Below the pieces are notes generated by a model. The model ran no database searches and was not told where the DNA came from. It saw nothing but the letters and a program-made list of their open reading frames with translations. The translations under genes were made by a program, and so were the position numbers. A DNA stretch of 64,000 nucleotides from Streptococcus anginosus (GTDB taxonomy: Bacteria; Bacillota; Bacilli; Lactobacillales; Streptococcaceae), in assembly GCF_001697145.1 (NCBI RefSeq), contig NZ_CP012719.1, forward strand, positions 1,212,501 to 1,276,500, in the 5' to 3' direction. Positions 28,944-38,256 of this stretch are shown in pieces. The number at the start of each line of letters is the position of its first letter. The stretch's first letter is position 1.

Positions 28944-30743
28944 TTAGGGTTCACCTTTGACATCAAGACTACCGTCTCCACGTGTGTTGTCCATAGGATA
29001 GGAACACAAATTACTAACCTCGTCGCTTGATTGAGGATACAATTTATTGTCAGTTTCCTCATTAACTTCCTTAGCATTTTTTCTTCTGCTCTTAAATAAT
29101 CTTCCGTCCTGAGAATCCTTTTTCCCGGTCTTATATATGATAGTAATCATTGCAGGATCAATTTCTCCTTCATCATTAGTTCCCCCAATGATGATTTTAT
29201 CTACTATACTTTCAAATACAGCTCTATCAAATTCCTCAAGGTATTTATTGGACTCAAGTAATTTTTTAAATCCCTCAAGCCTTTTCTTCAATGCTTTTTC
29301 ATCGGTAAGTGTTACCTCTAAAGTCCTCTTTTCTGCAAGTAGTTTCTCTTTACTAATAGCTATTTCATTATACTTGTCCTGATATATATCCATGCTGATT
29401 GAATCATTCAGCCTTAACTCAACAAGATCCTTTTCTTTCTTTAGTATCTTATCAAGTTGATTTGTTATCTTCTTCAGGTCTTTAGCTAAACTGTTGTCTT
29501 TCAATTCCTCTTCCACAGTTTTAAGGAATTCATTGGTAATTTCCACATTATTGTGGCATACCTGACGATAGCTTTCCATGAATGCTTTTTTTATGGCTTC
29601 TTCTTCAATCCCTTTACTATGCGGACAATACTTCTTTCCGTTTTTAGTGGCATTGACACACTGCCATATAACTTTTGTATATTCTGAACTCGAATGCCAA
29701 TTTCTTCTTGAAAGATTATGACCGCAAAATCCACATTCAAGCATACTGCTAAAAGCATATTTTCTTGAATACTTTTCTCTTTTACCACCATTGTTGGCAA
29801 CAGTATTTCTGTTTTTTGACCTTCTTAATCTAATACCTTGAGCTTTTTCAAAATCTTCTTCCGAAATGATTGGCTCGTGATGGTTTTCTATATAAAACTT
29901 ATCCTGTTCTCCATAATTGTCCAATCTTCTCTTTGAAATAGGATCAACCGTATAGGTCTTTCCCATCATAAGATCCCCTTTATATTTTTCGTTTTTTATA
30001 ATTCCTAAAACAGTTGTTTCAGTCCATCTTTTATTTCCTCTTGGCGATAAATATCCTTGTTCTTCCAGTTCTCTGGAGATTACCATACCACCAACACCTT
30101 CAATGTATCTTCTGAAAATATATCTTACAATCTCAGCTTCTTTTTCATTGATAGAAATGCTTTTAGTTTCTGGATCATAGTCATAGCCTAAACATCCTTG
30201 AAAGCCGACCATTTCTCCTCTTTCCATCTTCATTCTCAAACCTTTTTTGACATTGGCTGAAATGTTCTCTACTTCCTGTTGAGCAACTGAACTTAAAATT
30301 GTTAGAAGCAACTCCCCATCCATTGTTAAGGTGTTTATATTTTCCTCTTCAAAAAAGACTGCAACATTAAACTCTTTCAGCTTTCTTACATACTTTAAGG
30401 TGTCTAATGTATTTCTTGCAAATCTTGATATAGACTTTGTAATTATCATATCTATATCGCCATTCATACAGTCATTTATCAACCTTTGAAAATCAATTCT
30501 TCGATCAACCTGTGTTCCTGTTATCGCTTCGTCAGCATATATTCCGGCAAGAGTCCACTCGTTATTCTTCTGTATAAATTCTGTGTAATGTTCTACCTGA
30601 GAATTGTAGCTGTTAATCTGATCTTCGGTATCCGTACTAACTCTGCAATAAGCTGCCACTCTCTTTATTGAGCGTTCAACACAGCCTGATGCAGTTCTTT
30701 TCAGTGTGGTATCACCTTTAATAACTTTTACATCTTTCTTCAC
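28944..30743 (-). CDS. Large serine recombinase (integrase/excisionase of ICE2)
   Basis: 599 residues. The N-terminal resolvase domain has RVAAYCRVSTDTEDQ with catalytic Ser36, and SRFARNTLDTL. The recombinase domain follows (about 190-290), then a zinc ribbon (CGFCGHNL and QCV..CPHS, about 335-385) and a C-terminal coiled coil. Enzymes of this TndX/Tn4451 type integrate and excise ICEs at short attachment sites, usually near the gene. The start is a GTG at 30743, 8 nt after AGGAGG. A -10 box TATAAT is at 30782-30787. Its C-terminal end points to the presumed ICE2 left end. Confidence 0.93.
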   Translation of the reverse strand: MKKDVKVIKGDTTLKRTASGCVERSIKRVAAYCRVSTDTEDQINSYNSQVEHYTEFIQKNNEWTLAGIYADEAITGTQVDRRIDFQRLINDCMNGDIDMIITKSISRFARNTLDTLKYVRKLKEFNVAVFFEEENINTLTMDGELLLTILSSVAQQEVENISANVKKGLRMKMERGEMVGFQGCLGYDYDPETKSISINEKEAEIVRYIFRRYIEGVGGMVISRELEEQGYLSPRGNKRWTETTVLGIIKNEKYKGDLMMGKTYTVDPISKRRLDNYGEQDKFYIENHHEPIISEEDFEKAQGIRLRRSKNRNTVANNGGKREKYSRKYAFSSMLECGFCGHNLSRRNWHSSSEYTKVIWQCVNATKNGKKYCPHSKGIEEEAIKKAFMESYRQVCHNNVEITNEFLKTVEEELKDNSLAKDLKKITNQLDKILKKEKDLVELRLNDSISMDIYQDKYNEIAISKEKLLAEKRTLEVTLTDEKALKKRLEGFKKLLESNKYLEEFDRAVFESIVDKIIIGGTNDEGEIDPAMITIIYKTGKKDSQDGRLFKSRRKNAKEVNEETDNKLYPQSSDEVSNLCSYPMDNTRGDGSLDVKGEP

Positions 30744-30803
30744 TGCATCCGCCTCCTTTTTGTATCTTTCTATGCAGTTCTATTATACCACACTCGCAAA
30801 ACA

Positions 30804-30950
30804 TTATAAATACAATTCTGTTGAAATGTTGTACTTTTTCATCAATTTTAATTTTATCTTCCTGTATTCAATGTCATTTAGTAAATGTTTGGAAAGCAAG
30901 ATAGATAGCATAGATAATTGGAGGCTATATTTTAGTAATTCGTTATTCAT
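30804..30950 (-). CDS. 48-residue SHOCT-like protein upstream of the recombinase
   Basis: The ATG at 30950 has ACGAGGAGG 8 nt upstream, and the reading frame runs 49 codons to TAA. The product begins MNNELLKYSLQLSMLSILL, then a charged segment (DIEYRKIKLKLMKKYNI) like a SHOCT (short C-terminal) domain. Small proteins of this kind often precede serine recombinases in clostridial elements; a role as a recombination accessory is inferred. Confidence 0.6.
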   Translation of the reverse strand: MNNELLKYSLQLSMLSILLSKHLLNDIEYRKIKLKLMKKYNISTELYL

Positions 30951-31411
30951 TCTAAACCCTCCTCGTTAAAATTCATTTTTAAGTTTTATGACATTGGTAG
31001 GTGCATTGGCTGCTACATAGGAATCTCACCTCCGCCCCTTCTTCCAGACGAGGCAGCTTAAACTATTGAAGTATCATTATCACTACTTGTATCATCGAAC
31101 AGATTGCCACCTCTGTTTTTTATGTATTCTTATTTATCGCTCACTTTCTTGTATCCTTGGCTAACCCAGTATTCATAAAACCAAAATTGCTTTCAGCAGA
31201 AAGGTCATGGCGTAAGTCATAATTCTCCACAAGTAGATAAAGTCCTACCTTGGTCTATTCAGTTGTCAAAGAGCAATATTTGAAAGGGATAATTTTCTTT
31301 ACATTTTCCTATTTGCCATAAGCAGGCTATCTCTTATTCAAGAAAGTAAAGGAAGTCAAACTCCCCTTCACTTTACATAAGGAAAATTTGACCCCTTTGG
31401 TTACCGAAGTT
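30951..31411. other. 460-bp region without a convincing gene, upstream of the recombinase block
   Basis: It holds short interrupted frames (for example RGGNLFDDTSSDND before a stop near 31060) that look like a gene relic or leader region, and a GCTGCC-rich stretch near 31040. No intact gene or clear attachment repeat was found. Confidence 0.4.
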
Positions 31412-31822
31412 CTAAAGTTCTTCGATGAATTTTTTTAGCTTTTCAAGAATTTTGTTTCTTCTTTTGATTAAAGCCGGATGAGTAATACTTTTGAGCTTTG
31501 CCACTGAACGAACCGTTTCATCATTGAAATATAAGCGTTCAACAATATCTCTTTCTTCTGCATTGAGCCTTGATATAGCATTTCTGAGTGCTTCAATCAT
31601 CATTTGTGTTTCAACAATCTTTTCTACATCAACACTTTCATCAATAATGCTATCAACAAAATGTCCGTCATGATCCAATGATGAAAAAAAGAACAAGTGG
31701 TTTTTCTTGTCCACCTGCTCTAAATACTTCTCGTGTTCTCTTTCCCGCCAGTAGACTTTGTATATCTGCTCACTGACTTTGACCTTTTGTCCGTTGACAT
31801 AAAGGTAATATTCTTTTGGCAT
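31412..31822 (-). CDS. Sigma-70 family-like regulator of the mobile element
   Basis: 136 residues from the ATG at 31822 (MPKEYYLYVNGQKVKVS), which has GGAGG 8 nt upstream; the ATG at 31837 overlaps that SD and is rejected. The N-terminal segment (KEYYLYVNGQ..VYWREREHEKYLEQ) is typical of mobile-element sigma-like proteins, and the C-terminus is a sigma region 4-like helix-turn-helix (LNAEERDIVERLYF..SVAKLKSITHPALIKRRNKIL). It may switch on excision or transfer genes of ICE2; the target is unknown. Confidence 0.8.
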   Translation of the reverse strand: MPKEYYLYVNGQKVKVSEQIYKVYWREREHEKYLEQVDKKNHLFFFSSLDHDGHFVDSIIDESVDVEKIVETQMMIEALRNAISRLNAEERDIVERLYFNDETVRSVAKLKSITHPALIKRRNKILEKLKKFIEEL

Positions 31823-31869
31823 ATATGTTTCCTCCATTTCTTTTTTGTCTGCGTTTTAAGACAAAAAAG

Positions 31870-31902
31870 GAGGACTCCTGCACATAGGCATAAGAAGTCC
31901 TC
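31870..31902 (-). terminator. Terminator between the iron-uptake operon and the sigma-like gene
   Basis: GAGGACT/AGTCCTC stem followed on the minus strand by CTTTTTTG. It closes the feo operon. Confidence 0.7.
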
Positions 31903-32054
31903 GAAAACGGAAGAAGTTTAACTTCCTGTTAAATATTTTTAATTGTATTGGAGAGTATATAGAACAACATATTGCTACAAATTCAACGAGAAAAAGGGAT
32001 ATTCATTTTCACAAATGAGCATATATATGATTTCATATTTCCCCTCCATTCAAT

Positions 32055-32288
32055 TCATTCCTTCACAATCCAAATATCATCGTGATTAACAACACAATGT
32101 GAACACCCTAAACAATTACCTGTGCATTTTTCTGTTTCAGATTTTTTAACTTTTATCAAATATCCATTATTTTCGAGATATTCGATTTTCATTTTTATGC
32201 CATCCAAATCTTCTCCTGTAAGTTCAGCAAGTTCCTGTAAGGTATAGGTTCTTTTATTTTTTAATAACTCTAATAGTTGTATAAGCAT
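32055..32288 (-). CDS. FeoC-like Fe-S winged-helix protein
   Basis: 77 residues: an N-terminal winged helix (TYTLQELAELTGEDLDGIKMKI), then a Cys cluster KCTGNCLGCSHCVV (C-x3-C-x2-C-x2-C) that could bind an Fe-S cluster. This matches FeoC-type regulators, which control FeoB. It is the last gene of the iron-uptake operon, 13 bp after feoB. Confidence 0.8.
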   Translation of the reverse strand: MLIQLLELLKNKRTYTLQELAELTGEDLDGIKMKIEYLENNGYLIKVKKSETEKCTGNCLGCSHCVVNHDDIWIVKE

Positions 32289-32301
32289 AAATTATCACTC
32301 C

Positions 32302-34323
32302 CTAATAAATAAGCATTCCTATATGATACGCAACAGAAGATATAATTAGTGCAGATACTATATAGTACAAAGCAATTTTTATTGTCCATTTTTTTGAATG
32401 AGTTTCTTGTGCAGTAGCCGCAAGTGCCATCAAACAAGGCATGTTGAAGAAAAATGCAAATGAAAATGCTAATGCTTCCGGTTTTGAAATTACTGATAAC
32501 ATGTTATTACTTAAGATTGCAGTATCTATTGTCCCTTTTACTTCAACTGCATGCCATATACCTGAAGAAGTGAATAAGGATGCCATTACTCCCAATGCAG
32601 ATTCTTTTCCCATTGCGGAAGCAACGAATGCCATAAATAATTGCCATGGCAAACCAAATAACTTTGTTACAGGTTCTATGAATGTTCCTATTTTGTATAT
32701 GATACTGTTAGCTATATTCCCATCAGGAGTATAAGCAAGGATCCAAAATACGATAGAGATAATTATGATGATACTCAAGGCTCTTTTTAGGACATTTCCC
32801 ATCTTGTTAAATACAGAAGAAAATAAATTTTTCCAATGTGGTTTATGATACGGCGGCAATTCCATAATCATTCCAAAATTTTCATTCCCTTCATAGAGTG
32901 ATTTTCTGAAAATCCTATATGTGATTAACAAGTGTAAAAACGCTACTGCAAATAAGCTCAAAATCACGAATATAGCTTGCTTCCCAAAAAATGTTCCCGT
33001 AACAAGACCTATAACTCCCCATGTCGAACCACAAGGAATTACCCACGACAATGCAATGGTCATAACTCTCTGTCCCCATGAATCAATAATCCTTGTTCCT
33101 GTAATTCCACCAATATTGCATCCAAAACTCAACAAGAATGGCATTATTGCTTTACCCTGCAACCCAAGTTTCGACATTGTATTATCAAAAACATAGGAAA
33201 CTCTCGCCATATATCCTACATCTTCTAAAAAACCAAACACTAAGCTAATTCCTAATACATAACTTGCCATCTGCAATGCGAAAGTAATCGCAGTCATTAC
33301 CGCTCCACATAATAGAGATATTAACCAATTTGATACACCTACAGCCAAAAGACCTTTTGCTAATAATGCAGATATTTTAGGTATCACAAATCCAAATAAG
33401 CCCATTAGAGGCCCCCCAATAAGCATGGAGCCAATCAATCCCAAAATAATAATTCCAATAGCCATCGGTTTTCCCCAAACCTTGCTTGTAGCTACGCAAT
33501 CAAATTTGCTTCTCTTAAACAATCTTTTTTCCTGAATAACATTGGCACTAATAAGTTTATCTATCCATTCAAATTTGCAATTACCCGTCAATAGATTTCC
33601 ATTATTTAAATCTTTTAATATCGTATCTATTTTTTGAAATTTTGCTGCCTTCACATTACCTTTTACTAATTCAATAACTTTTGTATCCTTCTCAACTAAT
33701 TTTTGAGCAATCCACGATTTTGAGAACACCCCTATTCCATCATTGGAAATGTATTCTTTTAGTGCTTGGTATTTTTCTCCAATAGCACTCTCATACTTTT
33801 TATCCAAACTCTCATCATTCAAAATCTTAACTCGGTCTGTATGTTCCAAAAAGTCGTATAAATTGCTATATTCTTTTTTATCTGCTGCAACAATAGAAAC
33901 TACTGGTATGCCTAATGATTTTTGAAATCCTTTCACATCAATAGTTTTTCCTTGACTTTTAGCAACATCCATCATGTTCATAATCAATACGACCGGAATA
34001 TTTATTCCGATGTAATCAGATAGCATAAAAAGGCTACGATTTAACTGCGAGGCATCAACTATGACAGCAATTAAATCTGCTTCCCCACTTGCTATATATT
34101 CTCTCGTTATTACTTCTTCCTCAGAATTTGCTGACAATCCATATGCACCGGGAAGGTCTACAATTTTGTAATCAATCCCTTTATATGAAAATTCACCTTC
34201 TTTTTTCTCAACGGTCTTTCCCGGCCAATTACCAACATGTTGATTTGCACCTGTTAATCCGTTGAACAAAGTTGATTTGCCTGAATTAGGCTGCCCAAGC
34301 AGAGCAATTGTTACTTTTTTCAT
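32302..34323 (-). CDS. feoB: Ferrous iron transporter FeoB
   Basis: 673 residues. The N-terminal G domain has GQPNSGKSTLFN (G1), DLPGAYGL (G3) and NMMD (G4). The membrane region from about 280 has the FeoB Gate/core motifs, including PFLLSFGCNIGGITGTR and ALSWVIPCGSTWG. It takes up Fe2+ under GTPase control. The gene lies between feoA and the FeoC-like gene and runs with two ABC half-transporters under an AraC regulator and a DtxR-type box. Confidence 0.95.
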   Translation of the reverse strand: MKKVTIALLGQPNSGKSTLFNGLTGANQHVGNWPGKTVEKKEGEFSYKGIDYKIVDLPGAYGLSANSEEEVITREYIASGEADLIAVIVDASQLNRSLFMLSDYIGINIPVVLIMNMMDVAKSQGKTIDVKGFQKSLGIPVVSIVAADKKEYSNLYDFLEHTDRVKILNDESLDKKYESAIGEKYQALKEYISNDGIGVFSKSWIAQKLVEKDTKVIELVKGNVKAAKFQKIDTILKDLNNGNLLTGNCKFEWIDKLISANVIQEKRLFKRSKFDCVATSKVWGKPMAIGIIILGLIGSMLIGGPLMGLFGFVIPKISALLAKGLLAVGVSNWLISLLCGAVMTAITFALQMASYVLGISLVFGFLEDVGYMARVSYVFDNTMSKLGLQGKAIMPFLLSFGCNIGGITGTRIIDSWGQRVMTIALSWVIPCGSTWGVIGLVTGTFFGKQAIFVILSLFAVAFLHLLITYRIFRKSLYEGNENFGMIMELPPYHKPHWKNLFSSVFNKMGNVLKRALSIIIIISIVFWILAYTPDGNIANSIIYKIGTFIEPVTKLFGLPWQLFMAFVASAMGKESALGVMASLFTSSGIWHAVEVKGTIDTAILSNNMLSVISKPEALAFSFAFFFNMPCLMALAATAQETHSKKWTIKIALYYIVSALIISSVAYHIGMLIY

Positions 34324-34325
34324 GT

Positions 34326-34550
34326 CTAAAGTACCTCCATCATTATCTTATCTGCCTCTGACTTATTGACAGCAATCAGTGTATCTCTACAATAAATGAG
34401 AATAGGCTGCTTTTTATGATTTTGAATTACTTCAATATCACTTCCCACTGTTACTCCAATGGATATAATCCTACTTTGAAAATGAGCATCCCCTTTAATT
34501 TCAATAACTTTTCCTTTAACATTTTCTTTCAAACCACTAAGCTTCTCCAT
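34326..34550 (-). CDS. feoA: FeoA small SH3-like protein
   Basis: 74 residues from the ATG at 34550 (MEKLSGLKENVKGKVIEIKG). I prefer it to the ATG two codons upstream because GGAG then lies 7 nt before it. Typical FeoA fold elements are QSRIISIGVTVGSDIEVIQ and TLIAVNKSEADKI. FeoA assists FeoB. The gene overlaps the end of the upstream ABC gene. Confidence 0.92.
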   Translation of the reverse strand: MEKLSGLKENVKGKVIEIKGDAHFQSRIISIGVTVGSDIEVIQNHKKQPILIYCRDTLIAVNKSEADKIMMEVL

Positions 34551-36285
34551 AACCATTCTCCTTTACCATCCACTTTTTTGCTCTTTCCTGAGTATTAACC
34601 ATTTCGTAATAATGACCTTTTTTCGCATAAAGTTCATTATGGTTACCTTTCTCTTCAATCTTTCCATCATTTATAAGAATGATTTGGCTGGCATTTTTAA
34701 TGGTATTTAGCCTATGAGCAATAACAAAAACTGTCTTTTCTTTCATTAGATTTTCTAAAGCATTATTTATTTTTGCTTCGTTATCAGGATCAAGAGAAGC
34801 AGTAGATTCATCTAACAAAAGAATTGGTGCATCTTTTAAAATAGCCCTTGCAATAGCAATTCTTTGTCGTTCACCGCCCGACAATGTACTTCCGCCATCT
34901 TTGATTTCTGTTTCATATCCATCTTTCATCTTCAAAATAAATTCGTGGCAACGAGCTAATTTTGCTGCTTTATAAACTTCTTCTTTTGTTGCATTAGGGT
35001 TTCCAACCTTAATATTGTTATAGACACTATCAGTAAGCAGTACATTATCTTGAAAAACTTGACTAACATATTTAAGAAGAAGATCAGGTTTTATAGATTT
35101 TATGTTTTTACCGCCTATTAAGATTTCTCCACTATTAACATCCCAAAATCTCGCAATAAGATTGACAATTGTAGTTTTTCCTCCACCGGAAGGACCAATT
35201 AACGCCGTTGAAGTTCCTTCTTTTGCTTCAAAAGAAATATTATTCAAAATCGTTTTATTTCCGTCATAAGAGAAATTTACATTCTTAAATTGAACATCAA
35301 ATTTTTTTAATTCAACTTCATTTTCATCATAAGGCAATGGTTTTGTATCATAAGCTTTTTCAAGATTGTTCGCAGCCAATTTCAAATCCTTTAACAATCC
35401 ATACGAATGTTCAAACGCAATTAAAAGTGCAGATAATGCTAAACTCATCAGCATAAATGCAACAAATTGTTTAGATTCTACTTGACCACCTATGAGTAAA
35501 TATCCTCCAATCATTAGAACAATAGGGAGCAAAAAATTTACTATAATAAAATACATGCTTGTAGGCAAAGCCATTTTCTTTTCTGCCTTTACACTTGTCT
35601 GTCTAACATTTTCGAGAGTATCCATCATTCTTTCAAAATGGCTACTTGTCATATTAGCTGACTTAAATGCCTTCATTCCTTGGATGTACTCTAAAATAAT
35701 AGAAATCATCTTGGAATTTAAGGCTCTTTTTCTTGCTCCATATTTTTCTATCAGCTTATTGCCCCACACCAACATAGGATATGCAATCAGTAATACCGCA
35801 CACTCTAATAACGCAAGTTTGGGATTGATAAAAAATGTGCCTAATAAAATCATTAACGCCGTAACTGCCGTTTTAATAACCGATGGCAAAGTGTGCGTTA
35901 TAATCAACTCAAAACTACTTAAATCTTTTGTAAGTGTAGATAATAAATAACCACTACTATTTTTTTGAAAATGACCAAGGCTTAAACTTCTATAATGATT
36001 TGCTAAGTCCAAACGCATATCCCCACACATTTCAGCTCCTCTTGAAAAGCTCAAATAGTATGCGTGTCTATAAATAAGTATTCTTACAATCATGCTTATA
36101 AAACATATTGCAGTGTATTCTATGATTAAACTTTTAGTTAATGTATTTTGCAGTATATTTACAACAGTAAAATAAAGCATTAGATACAAAACAATACTTC
36201 CTATCGAATCAATGACCATAAGAAAAATCGGTAAATATAACTTTTTCTTTTTATCCTTTAGAAGTGTACGAATGATTTTAAGCAT
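34537..36285 (-). CDS. ABC half-transporter (membrane + ATPase), second of pair
   Basis: 582 residues from the ATG at 36285, with GGAGG 9 nt upstream; it overlaps the preceding ABC stop by 8 bp. A six-helix membrane domain precedes the ATPase domain with GPSGGGKTT, LSGGERQRI and ILLLDESTASLD. With its partner it forms a heterodimer of the export-fold type. Relatives such as YbtPQ/IrtAB import siderophore-bound iron, and linkage to feo suggests metal or metallophore transport; the direction is not proven. Confidence 0.88.
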   Translation of the reverse strand: MLKIIRTLLKDKKKKLYLPIFLMVIDSIGSIVLYLMLYFTVVNILQNTLTKSLIIEYTAICFISMIVRILIYRHAYYLSFSRGAEMCGDMRLDLANHYRSLSLGHFQKNSSGYLLSTLTKDLSSFELIITHTLPSVIKTAVTALMILLGTFFINPKLALLECAVLLIAYPMLVWGNKLIEKYGARKRALNSKMISIILEYIQGMKAFKSANMTSSHFERMMDTLENVRQTSVKAEKKMALPTSMYFIIVNFLLPIVLMIGGYLLIGGQVESKQFVAFMLMSLALSALLIAFEHSYGLLKDLKLAANNLEKAYDTKPLPYDENEVELKKFDVQFKNVNFSYDGNKTILNNISFEAKEGTSTALIGPSGGGKTTIVNLIARFWDVNSGEILIGGKNIKSIKPDLLLKYVSQVFQDNVLLTDSVYNNIKVGNPNATKEEVYKAAKLARCHEFILKMKDGYETEIKDGGSTLSGGERQRIAIARAILKDAPILLLDESTASLDPDNEAKINNALENLMKEKTVFVIAHRLNTIKNASQIILINDGKIEEKGNHNELYAKKGHYYEMVNTQERAKKWMVKENGYGEA

Positions 36286-38044
36286 CTGCACCAGCCTCCT
36301 TTCCAAAATAATCCTTTGTATATGTGTTCCACATACTTTCATAAACACCCTTTCTTTCTAAAAGAGTTTTATGAGTTCCTATCTCTGCGATTTTCCCATC
36401 ATTAAATACCACAATTTGATCTGCATTTTTAATGGTATGCAAACGATGTGCAATCATAATAATCGTTTTATTTTTCAATAAATTCTGTAGTGCCAACTGG
36501 ATATGATACTCGTTTTCTATGTCTGAATATGAAGTAGCTTCATCGAAAATAATAATTGGCGAATCTTTAAGTATCGCTCTGGCAATTGATATTCTTTGTT
36601 GCTGACCGCCTGACAATTTCACACCTTGATCTCCGATTCTTGTCTGATAGCCATTTGGTAAACTCATAATAAATTCATGAATTTGCGCTGCTTTTGCGGC
36701 TTCAATAATCTTATTTTCATCTGCATTTGCACCCATACGAATATTTTCATAAAGAGTATCTTCTAAAAGAAATACATCTTGAAAAACAAAAGATGTAATA
36801 TCCATCAAATTTTCTATTTTCAATTCATTGATAGGCGTATCATTGATTTTAATCACACCACTTGTTACATCCCAATACCTGCCAATCAACTGTGCTGCTG
36901 TTGTTTTACCCGCTCCAGAAGAACCGACAAAAGCATTTATAGTATTCGGCTTTAATGACAAGTTAATATGTGCTAATGCCCTATTTTTTGTTTCTTCATC
37001 ACCATAACTGAAAGTAACATCTTCAAAATCTATCTCAAGAGGAACATTTCTATTTATTACTTTTGTTCCATCTTTCAATTCATCCATATCCATTATTTTT
37101 TTTATGTTATCCAACCCACTTCCAAGCTCCATAGACTGCATAAAAATTGTTACCATATTTAAGAATGAAACATAAAAACACATCGTAAGCATTACAAATG
37201 ACAGATATGAAGTTGCTGATAACGAATTTTTTAAGAAGAAATATCCTCCAAATGGCAGTGTAAATAAAATTGCTGAATCTAACACTACTAAAGTTATAGA
37301 TAGAGGATAACAAGAACTCATGCACATCTTTTTCCAACAAGAAATATAAGCATTCAACGAATTTTTATATTGCTCAAATTTTTCTGCGGTTAAATGATAC
37401 ATTTTAATCACTGGCATCGCTTTTATAAATTCATTTGCTGAGGCATTTAAGTCGGCAATATCTTTTGATAGTTCCATTGACATATCAGGATAATTTTTCA
37501 TCAACATCATCGGAATCCCCAATCCCAAAACCATAGGGATTAACATAACAAGTGCCATCATCCAATTTAATTTCAACATAAAAATAAACATGATAACCGG
37601 AACTACTGCAACCTGTGCTAACTCTAAAGTGCTATGAGCTAAAAAGTTTTCAACCCTATCTACATCATCAAATAATAATGTTTTGATTTCTCCGGGAGCA
37701 TGTTCTTGGAAAAAGCCCAAATTAAATTTTGAAATATGATTTACGACTTTTAACTTAATCTTGTGTATCGTATTAAATGCTGCGGTATGGGATAAAATGC
37801 CCGCAGAAGACATTAGTATCGCTTGCAAAATTGCACTCACTATTCCTATACCTGCCCAAATTAAAATTTCTTTATACGAAATGTTGTTCTGAAATATCAT
37901 TAGCAATATTTTATACACAATAAAATATGGTACTAATGATAAAGCTGCTGAAATAACAGATAAAAACATGCCTAAATGTAGTTTTCGTCTCTCATCTTTC
38001 GTTAATTGGAATACATATGATATTCCTGTTTTCTTTTTTTCCAT
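36278..38044 (-). CDS. ABC half-transporter (membrane + ATPase), first of pair
   Basis: 588 residues. An N-terminal membrane domain is followed by an ATPase domain with GSSGAGKTT, LSGGQQQRI and IIIFDEATSYSD. It is the first gene of the iron operon. The start ATG at 38044 has a GGAG about 12 nt upstream, a long spacing. The -10 box and a DtxR-like operator lie directly upstream, and an AraC regulator is divergent. Confidence 0.88.
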   Translation of the reverse strand: MEKKKTGISYVFQLTKDERRKLHLGMFLSVISAALSLVPYFIVYKILLMIFQNNISYKEILIWAGIGIVSAILQAILMSSAGILSHTAAFNTIHKIKLKVVNHISKFNLGFFQEHAPGEIKTLLFDDVDRVENFLAHSTLELAQVAVVPVIMFIFMLKLNWMMALVMLIPMVLGLGIPMMLMKNYPDMSMELSKDIADLNASANEFIKAMPVIKMYHLTAEKFEQYKNSLNAYISCWKKMCMSSCYPLSITLVVLDSAILFTLPFGGYFFLKNSLSATSYLSFVMLTMCFYVSFLNMVTIFMQSMELGSGLDNIKKIMDMDELKDGTKVINRNVPLEIDFEDVTFSYGDEETKNRALAHINLSLKPNTINAFVGSSGAGKTTAAQLIGRYWDVTSGVIKINDTPINELKIENLMDITSFVFQDVFLLEDTLYENIRMGANADENKIIEAAKAAQIHEFIMSLPNGYQTRIGDQGVKLSGGQQQRISIARAILKDSPIIIFDEATSYSDIENEYHIQLALQNLLKNKTIIMIAHRLHTIKNADQIVVFNDGKIAEIGTHKTLLERKGVYESMWNTYTKDYFGKEAGADA

Positions 38045-38066
38045 CAGCTATTGCATCTCCTTTCTT

Positions 38067-38085
38067 TATCGTTAGCCTAATCTAA
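38067..38085. promoter_or_regulatory. DtxR/IdeR-like iron box in the ABC-feo promoter
   Basis: TATCGTTAGCCTAATCTAA matches the DtxR consensus TTAGGTTAGCCTAACCTAA at 15 of 19 positions. It covers the likely transcription start downstream of the -10 box at 38098-38103, a good place for repression when iron is plentiful. Confidence 0.6.
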
Positions 38086-38097
38086 CTAACCGATTTT

Positions 38098-38126
38098 ATT
38101 ATAAAGCTATTTTTTTATAATTTAAA
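38098..38126 (-). promoter_or_regulatory. Promoter of the ABC-feo operon
   Basis: -10 TATAAT (38098-38103), 17-bp spacer, weak -35 TTTAAA (38121-38126). The poor -35 fits AraC-dependent activation. Confidence 0.6.
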
Positions 38127-38193
38127 ATTTAGGTTTGAATTTTGATATCATCATTTTTCCCTTTATTTTCAATATGTTATTAGGTTTTCCTGT

Positions 38194-38221
38194 TTGATAT
38201 TTTATAATTTTGTGATATAAT
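38194..38221 (+). promoter_or_regulatory. Promoter of the AraC regulator gene
   Basis: -35 TTGATA (38194-38199), 16-bp spacer, -10 TATAAT (38216-38221). Confidence 0.65.
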
Positions 38222-38256
38222 TAAATAAAATTATGATATTTAGGAGGTGTTCTCTA

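Noticed and set aside
31180..31240. Short peptide frame MTYAMTFLLKAILVL
   Set aside because: No SD and no supported downstream attenuator; more likely part of a relic region.
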